DNA of 64,000 nt, taken from contig NC_041783.1 in assembly GCF_900090045.1 (NCBI RefSeq), positions 2,041,001-2,105,000 on the forward strand. Reading direction: 5' to 3'. The stretch comes from Plasmodium malariae (taxonomy: Eukaryota; Apicomplexa; Aconoidasida; Haemosporida; Plasmodiidae). The translations under genes were made by a program, and so were the position numbers. Shown here in pieces: positions 34,453 through 45,811 of the stretch. Below the pieces are notes generated by a model. The model ran no database searches and had not been told where the DNA came from. It saw only the letters and a list, made by a program, of their open reading frames with translations. Numbering within the stretch: position 1 is the first letter of the stretch; the number at the start of each line of letters is the position of its first letter.

Positions 34453-35510
34453 GAAAAAAAAAAAAAAATTTCACTTTATCACTTTTTAAGTATCATATTG
34501 TGTTTCCTATCTTACACCTTTTTTTAAGAATTATTTATTGTTTTCCTATTACATTGTTTTTAAAAAAAAATAAAATAGTGTATTAAAATATTTGTCTTTC
34601 AAAGAACTATTTTTGTTTAATTCCACCGTTAAATGTTTGTATAGAGAGTTGAACTGCATTCAAATAAGCATATAAGCGGGTGGGGGCGTGTACAATATTT
34701 TTGTTCTTCCAATTTTTTATGTTGAAGCTAGAAATTAAAAATTGATGAAATTATAGCTTAATGATCGTTACATAATTTAACTAAAAAAATAAAATAAAAT
34801 AATAAAATAAGACGAAACGTAGAAAGTAAAAATGTACCATAAAAATAAAAGGAAAATGGGGGTAAGGATAAGCAATATAACCGCATAAGCTAAAAGATGG
34901 TACACAATATTCTAGATGATAAAATAGTTTGAACACATTAAAGTCAATACAGTGAACGACTTTGGCCCGTAATATGGGAAATCCTTCAAACAGCAAAATT
35001 AATGGAAAAGAGAAAATAAAAGTCGTTTATAGTAAGTTCGTTCATGTGTACGTATTAATACCATATTAAAGTAATAAAATTGAGGTTTAGGTACTCCACT
35101 AAAATGTTCTATTAACAGTCATGTTATAAATTTATATTTATAATTTCCAATACACAGTTGTCTTAGCATTTCATTTTTAGAAAAAAGATCATTACCATTG
35201 TTCAAATATGTGTAATTCTCAATTCAAAAAAAAAAAGTTAACGCCTATTTTGCCGTTCCCAGGCTAATTATGGGAAATAGGAATAGAATAACAGGAAAGA
35301 GAAAAAAAAGAAAGCATTTATTTTCCCTCACTAGTTATGTAAAACAAAGTTCTTCCAAAAAAAATTTTTTAAATAGAGGCACTTGATTATCATCATGTAT
35401 ATATGAAATCCGCGTTCAAGTAGCACTATTTAAAAGGGGCTATTTTTACTTAAAATTTACTACGTTTAAATAAATTCATTTATAAAAAAACTATACGCAT
35501 TAATAATTAA

Positions 35511-35680
35511 TAGAGTGGCAGTATACTGGAAACACACCGACATTCCTTAATCATCACAAGGAGTTACCTGAGCAATTGCTAAATATTAATTTATTGTACG
35601 TTTTATTACTTACCCTTAATTTTTTAAAAGTTGTGCGCAGCAGTTTTTAACTTTAAAGGGGAAGATATTTTTCCACTAAA
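35511..35680 (+). ncRNA. Candidate structured RNA in AP2-O/DnaJ intergenic DNA
   Basis: A stretch of higher complexity than its surroundings. It contains AGAGTGGCAGTATAC (from 35513), a hairpin TCCTT-9 nt-AAGGA, GTTACCTGAGC, the palindrome AGCAATTGCT, a U-rich AATTTTTTAA resembling an Sm site near 35618, and after it an AAAGTT...AACTTT stem around GTGCGCAGCAG. The order (GTGGCAGTAT, TACCTGAG, TTGCTAA, Sm-like site, 3' stem) loosely recalls U4 snRNA, but the spacing and the central stem do not match. I list it only as a candidate. Confidence 0.2.
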
Positions 35681-36061
35681 GCACCAATTTGTATATATAT
35701 ACAAATATATAAATAAATATACATATACGTACTCACGAAAACGAATTAATGGGTTTAATTTCTGTATTTGCGCAATTTTTATTTATTAATCCCATTATTT
35801 TAAAATTTAAGGTATATGTATGCATGTATATATGTATGTATGTATACATATATATATGTTTATGCGTGCGTGTGTAGCAGTTATTGGTATAATTCGTACT
35901 AGTCAATTAAAGTACTTTTGTTTGCGTTTGTCAATGAGTTGTAAAGGATGATAGAATATACTACCAGGGTAAACAGAGAGAACAGGTATACATATGTCGT
36001 ATATCACACATATATGTAAGAGGAAATATTGGGTTTTGCCAATCTGTACACTGCTCAGTTG

Positions 36062-36093
<32 letters not shown>

Positions 36094-36661
36094 TATGTAT
36101 GTACGAGTAGCGGTTAAATGTGAAATTGCATATTCTTTTAATTTTACGTACAAATAGTATAAGTAATAATCAGATGACTTCATTTTTTACTTATTTCTTT
36201 TTTTTTTTTTTTTTTTTAAAGAAATATTATTCTATTTTTAATTTAATTTTTTGCATTTTTTTTATTATATCTTTTTTAAATTTACTCATTTTTGCATTCT
36301 TTTTTAATTTTTTAATTTATGCATTTTTCCATTTTTAAGTTAATTTTTTCCCTATAGTGTTAAGTGAGGGTGAAACCCAATTTGTTCGGAGTACTGATGT
36401 ATGCAAGATATTGCTTAAACGCAAATATGTATAATTGTACTTCCGTAAAAAGGCACATACACACATACACATATATATACATATATATATTTATATATAT
36501 ATATGCATAAGTATAAATGCACACTCTTTCTCAGTGCACACTACTGTGAACGAGTGCCTGTGTGAAATTGTATACGGTATTATTCGCTCAGTGCTCGAGA
36601 TATACAAAACAAAAAAGATAGCTATTCTTTTTTTTTTTTTTTTTTTTTGTTTGGGGTAACA

Positions 36662-38197
36662 ATGAAAATATTTTCTTTTTGCCTTGTTCTGTTATACTTT
36701 ATTCTGATAAACAATGTAAACTGTTTTTTCAAAAATGCCTTAAGTCATTTCTACTGCGACAATGAGAACTGTTACAGCATTTTAGGTTAGAACAAAAAGA
36801 AGGGGAAAGAGGGACAAAAAAAGACAAGAAGAGAGAGAGAAAGAGAAGAAGACAAGAAAAGCGAGAGAGAGAGAGAAAGAGAAAACAAGAAAAGAGAGAA
36901 AGAAAAAGAAAAAAAGCTTCAATATCACAAGAGCAGTATGATTAGAAACACTGATGGTTATAGAATAACTCCTCTTTGCATAAAATACTGCTTTAACGTG
37001 AAGAGGAAAAAAAAGAAAAACCCAAAAAGAGGGGAGTAAACAGGAGAGCAGCGCTACGACGTCAACGTGTGCGCATAAGCATATGTATATGTGCGTACGT
37101 ATGGATATTACGCGTGAAGGAATATCACGCGCTTGAAGAGAAAAATCATTTTCGTTATTAGTGCTCTGCAAAACAGAATTGCATATTAATATATGTATTC
37201 ATTTGGGTATTCACTTGCGTGTTTACATACTTATTTATCTGCTTACCAATTTTATCATACCCTTCATTTATCCATTTAATTTCGCATTATTTTGTTTGTT
37301 ACCCACCATTTTGTCATTTCCAATTTCTATTCCCTCCTCACTCTAACTATTACAGGCATTCCAGAAACTTCAAGTTTTAGTGAAATTAGATCATCGTACT
37401 ATAGACTACTAGAGAGTATGAAGAATAACTACAATTCGGAAAGGAAGAAAAAGATAGTTAAGGCATACACGGTTTTAATAAATAAACGTACAAGGAGATA
37501 TTATGACTATTATTTGAAGTACCCTAATAGTGTGTTTAATATAATATATTTTATTTCTTACTATATTTTTAAATTATTTAAAGTAATACTAGCTTTATTC
37601 ATTATTGCTCTACTTATCTGTGGTTTTCAATATATGAATAATAAATATGAAATGAAAAGGATAATCCAAAAGCTGTCAAAAAATAAAGCATTTAAAAAAG
37701 AAGTATTAAATAAAATAGGAACAAAACATCCACAGTTTCGTACATATGACTTAAATACAAAAAGAAAAGTCGAAGAACAAATAGAAGAAGAAGTAGCACA
37801 AGAAATGGGTTTAATAAATAATCAAAGAAAAGGAAAATTTATTCTAAGTAATTTATTTATTGTTAAAATTTTGTGTATACCTAAAAATATTTTATGCTAT
37901 ATATTATGGAATATTAAATGGATAATAAAATATACCATTTTAAAAGAAGAATATGATGAAAGCGATAAAATGTATATTACTAGAGTGTGTATGAACATTT
38001 CAGCTCAAAGATGGAATAATTTGGGAGAAGAAGAAAAAAAAGGCTTGTTAAAAAAACAATTATGGATAAAAGAATACCAGGAGGAATTTCTTGCCGAGCA
38101 GCGAGAAAAGGATCGACTCAACAAAATCTCGAGCGCCAAGTATAAGCAGCAGATTAGGAAGAAAAAGAAGGGCATGAACTTTAACTACAACGATTGA
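36662..38197 (+). CDS. ER-membrane DnaJ protein, DNAJC25-like, 2 exons
   Basis: Exon 1 is 36662-36785 and exon 2 is 37356-38197, with GTTAGA and TTACAG splice sites, joining in phase to 321 residues. Residues 1-21 are a hydrophobic signal sequence (FSFCLVLLYFILINNVNC). A divergent J domain follows (about 31-97): YCDNENCYSILGIPETSSF, then SSYYRLLESMKNNYN, then KAYTVLINKRTRRYYDYYL. The HPD tripeptide that activates Hsp70 is missing; the equivalent position near 61-64 reads ESMK. A membrane helix lies at about 115-135 (VILALFIIALLICGF), then a basic cytosolic part (KNKAFKKEVLNKIGTKHP) and a charged C terminus. Topology and motif order match DNAJC25, an ER-membrane type. Loss of HPD suggests an Hsp70-independent role or an altered partner. 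The 570-bp intron contains a polypurine tract. Confidence 0.88.
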
Positions 38198-38468
38198 GAA
38201 GGGGAAGCAGCAGGAGTGGAAGCGATTTGCAGTACAGAGAACAGAATTGGTTGTGCTGTCTATGGACATGATATTGGATTTGGAGATGGACATTGTGATG
38301 GTGGTAATTGTGGTGAATGACGTACCTTCCTATCTTCTCCCCTTGTAAGAGCAGCGAACTAACGTAGCAATGAACCATAGACTTATCTCTCAAAACGTCG
38401 TTGCAAACGATGGTTAAAGGAGAATGCGTTCACTGCAAACAGGATTTATTAATTTTTCTTTAATTAGC

Positions 38469-38503
<35 letters not shown>

Positions 38504-39182
38504 CACTTCATTTTCTTTTGATTTATTTAGCCTTGTCATACTGTTCTTTGCTCATTTTTACCTCGATGTACTTGGCTTCGTTCACTTTGCCCTGGCATCC
38601 TTGATTTTGTTTACGTCGCTTCATTTGACTTAACTTCTCTCTTTATTTTATTATTATCTTTTTTTTTTTTTTTTGGTAAACGACTCTGCAAAGTGAAAAG
38701 GAGAGCATTAAAAATTGATAAGTGCATTTTTTATAACAATATGTAAACAGACTTGTTAATACAATTCTTCTTTACTCACACGTACACGTGAATGTACGTT
38801 GCTTGTGTATGTGTGTAGATAAATCCATTTCTGTAATAACACATACGCATATACATATGCACTTGCGTACGTAGACACACGTGTTGTATGTTTTTAAGCG
38901 CCATACATATTTAAAAGCTAGTTTGAAAGATGGTCGGGACAAAAAAGAAAAAAAATTTAATTATTAAAAAAAAAAAAAATGAAAAGGTGTTACAACCAAA
39001 TTACTGGAAGAAATATAAAGAAAAGAAGAGATATTAATTATTATAAAAAAAATAAAATGAACAGATTAAACAAATCGGTGCGCATACTTACACACAAATA
39101 TACAAATACACATATATATGCATACACATATATACGCATATACGTATATACACATATGAAAATAAATATGTAAACATATGAA

Positions 39183-39330
39183 CACATGTACACATATACA
39201 CATATATACATATACACATATATACATATACACATATATACTTATACACATATATACTTATACACATATATACTTATACACATATATACTTATACACATA
39301 TATACTTATACACATATATACATATATATA
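39183..39330. repeat. 16-bp array (ACACATATATACTTAT)
   Basis: About nine copies of ACACATATATACTTAT; the early copies read CAT in place of CTT. Confidence 0.85.
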
Positions 39331-39494
39331 TGTAAACATTTTTGCAAATATTTACGTATACGTTATTGCACGTACAAAATCAAGTTGCAAAATATTTTTA
39401 ATTAAAAAAAAAAAATAAAAGGAATTACAATGGAGCGTCATGGAGAAGTAAAGAATGTTTGAATTTCGCGTTGGATGTTCAGGAGTATCTTTTT

Positions 39495-39712
39495 ATCCAT
39501 CCATTCGTTTACATATATGTTTACTATCCATCCATTCGTTTACATATATGTTTACTATCCATCCATTCGTTTACATATATGTTTACTATCCATCCATTCA
39601 CTTAGATATATGTTTATTATCCATCCATTCGTTTACATATATGTTTACTATCCATCCATTCGTTTACATATATGTTTACTATCCATCCATTCGTTTACAT
39701 ATATGTTCACTT
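39495..39712. repeat. 31-bp array next to the RPAC1 3' end
   Basis: Seven nearly identical 31-bp units. Each consists of CCATCCATTCGTTTACATAT followed by ATGTTTACTAT. One unit carries CACTTAG in place of CGTTTAC and ATTAT in place of ACTAT. It lies 95-310 bases downstream of the RPAC1 stop, so within or just past its 3' UTR. Confidence 0.9.
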
Positions 39713-39748
39713 TTCACCTATTCAACTAATTCCTACATTTTAAGGGTA

Positions 39749-39782
<34 letters not shown>

Positions 39783-39806
39783 CTCCCACTATGATTTGCG
39801 CGCATC

Positions 39807-40808
39807 TTAGGCATTTGTCTGCTCCTCCAAAACTTCCTTAACACCCAGTGCCTTGTACCTCAAAATAAGCAAAGCTTTCCTAAAGATGTCAACAGAAGGA
39901 AAGCATCCAGTAGACTCGATGGTAAAGACAAAATGATTTTTTACTTTTTCAAATGAGACTTTCTTTGGGTATTTTTCAATACAAACTCTACAAGAAGAAC
40001 AGCTCAGAGGAGTTTTAACAACCAAGTTTTGACTATCCTCAATATCAAAAACGTTTTTTGGACATATATTTACTAAATCCTTTTTTTCATCTTGAGTTAA
40101 TTTTTCTATTGTGTCAAATGTGAAGGTAGGATACATCTTATATACAGCTGTACATACAGGAGACCATTTAGCATGTGTTTTGCCAATTCCTTTTTCTAAA
40201 AAACATAAAAGCTCAATTTCTTGACCAGTACTTAACTTAGTTATTAATATATTATCATCAACAACTTTTGGATAATTTTTTTGAAATTTATTTTTTTGTT
40301 CTTCATTAAGTGGACACCATTTTAAATCTTTTGAATAAATACTCTGAAAAGGTTCATTATTACCCATCCTTTTAGTATATTTTACATGCAATTTAAAACA
40401 GAAACAATTTAAATAATTATATTTCTCATGTTCTTCTTTAAAATTTATTAAATCTGCATCAAATTTAAATGGTATTAATCCTAATCGATGGCTTAATATT
40501 TCATCTGCTATTATACCTGTATTTTGATATATATTAACTTTTTCAATTGCAACCGTAGGTACTTCTGACAGCATTATTCTTCTTAAAGCATTAGCAATAG
40601 ACACATTTAAATTTTTTATTTCAATAATTAATATGTTTTCTTCTTTCTCGAGTATTTTCATTTCTAGTCTCTTTTCAAATTCATCCAAATCAAAAAAATT
40701 TTCTTTGTCTGATAAAAAATAGCTACCATAAAAATTTGTAGTAGTTGCATTTCTAGGTCCTTCTTCAGTTAGTTTTACGAAATTATCTCTGAACTTCACG
40801 CTTTTCAT
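39807..40808 (-). CDS. RPAC1: DNA-directed RNA polymerases I and III subunit RPAC1 (AC40)
   Basis: 333 residues, single exon; yeast AC40 is 335. It forms the alpha-like assembly platform shared by RNA polymerases I and III, together with AC19, and so acts in rRNA and tRNA synthesis in the nucleus. The alpha-motif is clear: NLNVSIANALRRIMLSEVPT followed by VAIEKVNIYQNTGIIADEIL and SHRLGLIPFKFDADL. The insert domain contains the CSSCRVC cysteine cluster near residue 270. The C terminus (FVFTIESTGCFPSVDIFRKA) is the second half of the dimerisation domain. The start ATG is preceded by a poly-A/T tract. The gene is divergent from eIF1A with about 2.1 kb between start codons. Confidence 0.95.
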   Translation of the reverse strand: MKSVKFRDNFVKLTEEGPRNATTTNFYGSYFLSDKENFFDLDEFEKRLEMKILEKEENILIIEIKNLNVSIANALRRIMLSEVPTVAIEKVNIYQNTGIIADEILSHRLGLIPFKFDADLINFKEEHEKYNYLNCFCFKLHVKYTKRMGNNEPFQSIYSKDLKWCPLNEEQKNKFQKNYPKVVDDNILITKLSTGQEIELLCFLEKGIGKTHAKWSPVCTAVYKMYPTFTFDTIEKLTQDEKKDLVNICPKNVFDIEDSQNLVVKTPLSCSSCRVCIEKYPKKVSFEKVKNHFVFTIESTGCFPSVDIFRKALLILRYKALGVKEVLEEQTNA

Positions 40809-42949
40809 TTTGGCACAATTTTTTTTTTTTTTTTATCAATCTGTCTTTAGAGTCAACAAGTATACTAACGAGCTCACCCGCGTAACACTCCTACAAATAT
40901 ATATGCCTACCTATCTACGCTTCTACGTACAAATATGTACATATGTACATACATAAGTACATATGTATACATGCATACATATATATATATATATATATAC
41001 ACGTATGTATGTACAGCTATACAAGGGTGAAAACACGAAACTGGGTTTTTGCTTGTCAACAGCGTTTACCATATTTTACGTCTTTCCGGAAGATGGTATT
41101 TTTTCGCCGTTATTCTTTTATTTATATGGGGTATATTTTTTTTATTTTTCCTTGACCTTGAGCGATTAATGGACGTTTTCCTCAAAGGAACCTACTAGTG
41201 GAGGGTTTTTTGCATATTATATTATATTGTACTGTACTGTACTACACTGTACTGTACTGTACTGTATGATTTTACTAATTTACTTTGTATAAAAATGCTT
41301 TACAAAAAAAAAAATTTTTTATCTTCAAAAATTTTCTTTTCCTTTTTTTCTTATATTCTTTTGTTTTTTGCTTTCTTGTTTTTAAAATCTGCAATTCGGG
41401 ACATCCATTTTTCATAAAGATTTTAAAGCGAGATTAATATATTTACAAAAAATTTTATTCGTATTTTTGTTTAAAATTTTCTACATTCATGTACATTTAC
41501 ATAAATGCGTATTTATTTATATATACTGTATATGTTCTTATTGCGTAAAAATATGGTAATAATAATTTTATGCAAATACATAAACAAATTTATTCCTCCT
41601 TCAGCTTATTTTTACGACTAATATATATATTTATATATATATCTGTATATATATCTATATATATATCTATATATATATCTATATATATATCTATATATAT
41701 ATATCTATTTCATATAGCATTGTTCAAATGGTAAAAATCACCTTGTTTTATTGTTATCACGTATTAAAAAAAAAAAAAAAAAGCAGCGCATATGAAAAAA
41801 GATACTCAAGGATGGTATGCACCTATTCCCGTAATATAATTATATATACATTTTTATACTGTATTACGAAGCCAAAAAAAAAAAAAAAAATAAACAAACG
41901 AACAAATAAATACAGAAAAACATACAAATAAATGAACAAATGAACACAAAAAAACTATCATTTATGTGGTAATCTTGACAAATTGTGCATCCATACATGA
42001 CTACATTTTTAACGGAATATTTTTGTTCATAAAGTTCATTACGTACATTTTATCAACTATTTTTTTTTTCTGTATTGTTTTTTTGCCTTTTTATAACTGC
42101 ATTGTATTGGATTTAAAAAAAGTACTCTAAATTAATAAACACGCTTAATATATATGTATAATACAATATTTACATACAAATAATAATATATTATGCATAT
42201 ACATACGTTTACATTTGTACATATTTTTATATATAAATACATACATGTTTACATATATATATATAATACACATATGTACGCATTTATCCACATATATTGC
42301 TTTACGTTTTAAAGAAAATGTATAAATGAATAGCACATTAGAGGGCTATTTTTTTTTTTTTTATACCTACTTAAATACCACATGTTAAAATTCCATCATG
42401 TTTTTTACTCCATAATTATTAATACGAAAAGAAAAAATTTTTTATGAGCATTTAACATGAATTCACAAACCTGTAAAGAATAGGAATAATAGGAGATAGA
42501 AAAAACAATTTACTTAATTTCCATTTAATTAATGAAGCGTAATTTGCTAACTACTCTTTGGAAACAAGCACATGTGTTTTGTTACTAAGTATGTAATATA
42601 GTTATCGTATATGAGTATGATAAATGTATCACACAAGAGAAACAACAATTTTTTGTAAGTTCCTGTAGCATCTAATAATTACTCAGTTACAAATTTTCCA
42701 TTAATCTTTTATATCGTAAAACGTTTACATTTAATTAGTGAATAATCATAATTTAAAAATTATAACAAAATATAGTAGTATTACACAAAGTACAGAAAAA
42801 AAAAAAAAAAATTTGTTTTTTTTTTTTTATGTGCTTAAAAACAAAGAAGAGCAAAGATTATTTCCGTGCATAGTTGTAGAATTAATTATTTTTTTTTTTT
42901 TTTATAATTATTATAATAATAACTGTCTTTTATGTAATTATATAAAAAG
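40809..42949. other. Divergent intergenic between RPAC1 and eIF1A
   Basis: Presumed promoters of both genes. Contains TA tracts (40980-40998), TACTGTACTG repeats near 41225-41265, a 12-bp TATATATATCTA array (41640-41708), poly-A runs at 41766-41781 and 41875-41890, and T runs. No coding sequence is supported. Confidence 0.6.
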
Positions 42950-43109
42950 ATGCCAAAAAACAAAGGTTAAAGTTAAAACAACATTTTTGCATAATAATGT
43001 ATCTTATATTAAATGTTTAAGTTTCCTGACAATTTTTCCGTGTTATATTTGTTTATCTGTCCATGAAGCTGCTTTGCTTGTTAACATAGGATGGATGAAT
43101 AGTATCCAT

Positions 43110-43182
<73 letters not shown>

Positions 43183-43529
43183 CATATGCATATATATATA
43201 CTTATATTTATATGTTAATGTATACGTATATACATTAATAATTTTTAAAAAATAGCTCCAATTTAATGCTGCTTAATTCAGTTTAATTCCCCATAATTCA
43301 ATTTAATTGACTTCGCGTCACATTAATTTTTTTTTTTTTTTTTTTTTTTTATGAACACTGAAATAAATATGAACAGGTAAGGGAGGAAAAAATAGGAGGA
43401 GAGGAAAAAATGACAACGAAGGGGAAAAAAGAGAATTATTATACAAAGAAGAAGACCAAGGTAACGTGCACATGATATAATACTTATTAAATTTACTTTT
43501 AAAAAAATATAAAAGTAATACATGTGCGA

Positions 43530-43583
<54 letters not shown>

Positions 43584-43859
43584 ACATTTACATATGGAAA
43601 AATTTTTACATTTGTTCATTAATTGCCCTGTGAAAATGCAACCCTTTGTCTAATGAGTGTATGCACATGTAAATATGTACAGGTCATGTATTTTTTTAGT
43701 GGATAAATGAAGTAATGCTTTTTCTTAATTTTTTTTATTTTTTATTTTGTAGAATATGCTCAAGTTTTGAGGATGTTGGGAAATGGAAGATTAGAAGCCC
43801 ATTGTTTTGATGGAGTTAAACGATTATGTCACATTAGGTTTGTCCAAAAGGGGAGGAAA

Positions 43860-43893
<34 letters not shown>

Positions 43894-44630
43894 TATGTGT
43901 GGGAAAATACATGTGTGAGAAGGTACATGTGAGTGAATATTCTCTTATTTGAATATATATATATATATATGTGAACATTTGTGTTTATATTTTGGGGGTA
44001 TGCAAAAGTATGGGGACTAGTTACTAATTTTTTTCATTTTTTTTAGGGGAAAAATGAGAAAGAGAGTTTGGATAAATTCGGGTGATATCATTTTAGTGTC
44101 CTTGAGAGATTATCAAGATAGCAAAGCAGATGTTATAGCGAAGTAACCATACATATCTGAAAATTATTTTTCTCATAGAAGATAAAATTATGAACAATAC
44201 ATGTATGTCTGCACATGTGCATGTTAAAGTGTAAATGTAAATATTTTCTGCGGTATGTAAGAGCATATATTTTTTTAACCGTATTTTATTTTAAATGTCC
44301 ATATATGTAGATATACCCCTGATGAGGCAAGAAGTCTGAAACAACATGGAGAATTACCAGAAACAGCTAAAATAAACGAAACGGATATTTTTGACGATGA
44401 TGGACAGAATGGCGTGGAATTTTTAGACGACGAATCTGACGAAGAAGCACAAGAAGACATGAATAATGTGAGGAAATTGGAAATAGAAGAGGTATGTTAT
44501 ATATGCATGTGCATATATATGTACGACTCGTATGTTCACACACATACGCATGTTTATGTAGATATTTCATGCAAACATATTTTATTTTAAATAATATTTC
44601 CTTTTTTTTTTTTTGTTGTTGTAGATATAA
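42950..44630 (+). CDS. EIF1A: Translation initiation factor eIF1A, 6 exons
   Basis: eIF1A binds the 40S A site and promotes scanning and start-codon selection. Exons are 42950-42965, 43377-43460, 43753-43837, 44047-44142, 44311-44491 and 44625-44630; all junctions are GT..AG and in phase, giving 155 residues. The basic N-terminal tail ([17 protein letters not shown]) is near-identical to the family. The S1-like OB fold follows: [61 protein letters not shown] helix ([14 protein letters not shown]) and an acidic tail ([15 protein letters not shown]) ending KLEIEEI complete it. The first exon is only 16 bases, and the last is six bases (one Ile codon plus the stop). Intron 1 and intron 2 carry long (TA)n tracts (43112-43176, 43533-43579). 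Confidence 0.95.
43112..43176. repeat. (TA)n tract in eIF1A intron 1
   Basis: About 32 TA dinucleotides inside the first intron of eIF1A. A second run of about 23 lies in intron 2 (43533-43579). Confidence 0.95.
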
Positions 44631-45420
44631 AAGCAACAGGGGGTGAAAAATACATACATTAGTATAATGAGGAAAAATAGGATTAATTCTTTTGTCTTTT
44701 TGAAAGTGTGTTTTATGAATATGCGTGTATATATATATATATATATAATTTAAAAAAATATATCTTTATAAATTTATTTATTTTTTGTAATTTTTTTCAT
44801 TTCTTATTTAACATTTTAGATTTTTTACCTTTTTTTACTCCTTACTATGTACTTTTTATTTTATTTTTTTTTTTTCCCGTATTATACAGATTTAAATTAA
44901 TAATGTATGTTGTGTAAATATAAATAATTATTATCAAAGTATACTTATGGATAAATACAAAAATAGTTTTATACTGATATTCATATTGAAATTATGTGTT
45001 GTAATTCCATTATTTTTTTAATGAATACTTTTACCATTTATTTATAGTTGTAAAATTTAATGAAAAAAAAATAAATAATATAATGTGATAATGTATAAAT
45101 TTAAATTAATAATGTGGTATAGGAACACTTGCTCAAGGGGTCATATCTTTCACTTTTAAAGACATCCGTAAAGTCGTACGTATGTATTATGTATGTAAAT
45201 ATGGTCGTGCTCAGTTATCTGTGTGGTTTATGCATTTTTTGGAAAGGAACTTGAGAATTGATGTAGTCACATGGATATTAGTTGTATGAATGGTTTGCCA
45301 CTTTTGCTAACTTTATTTTATTTATTTGTTTATATTTTTTTTTTTTTTTTTTTTTTTTTGCTGGGCATTCTTGTTTCCTTCTTTTCTTTTAAGCATTTTT
45401 TCACCTTTATCGCTAAAATC
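44631..45420. other. Convergent intergenic between eIF1A and RCC1-like gene
   Basis: 3' flanks of both genes: AT-rich, with TA and poly-T runs (45330-45359). Nothing further is seen. Confidence 0.6.
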
Positions 45421-45780
45421 TTATATATTTGAAACCGTTAGCAGAATTTCGCCTCGGCTATATTCAATGTTATTATACGAAGCAAATACATTAAATATTA
45501 TGAAATCTGCAAATTGTTAAGAATATATATAAATGATGATAGATATACAAAGATGTTTAATACTGATGAACACTATGGGTACTGCAATTCATCTGGGTAG
45601 CTATAACTGCTTTTAATTCTCGTTCATATTATTTTTTCTTATTTTGCTTTTTTGTCATTATAACTACGCCCATGGTAATGAGTACATAGGCATATATATA
45701 CATGTACACATGCGTTGTTCGCGGGAGCGGGGATTTGCACAATGTACATACGTATATATATATATATATATAGATATAGA

Positions 45781-45811
<31 letters not shown>

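Larger units (their letters stand above)
38198..39806. other. Convergent intergenic between DnaJ and RPAC1
   Basis: Contains a poly-T run (38472-38503), an A/T-rich stretch with a lysine/asparagine open frame near 38.98 kb, the ATATATACTTATACAC array (39183-39330), a 31-bp array (39495-39712) and poly-T at 39752-39782. No gene is supported. Confidence 0.6.
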
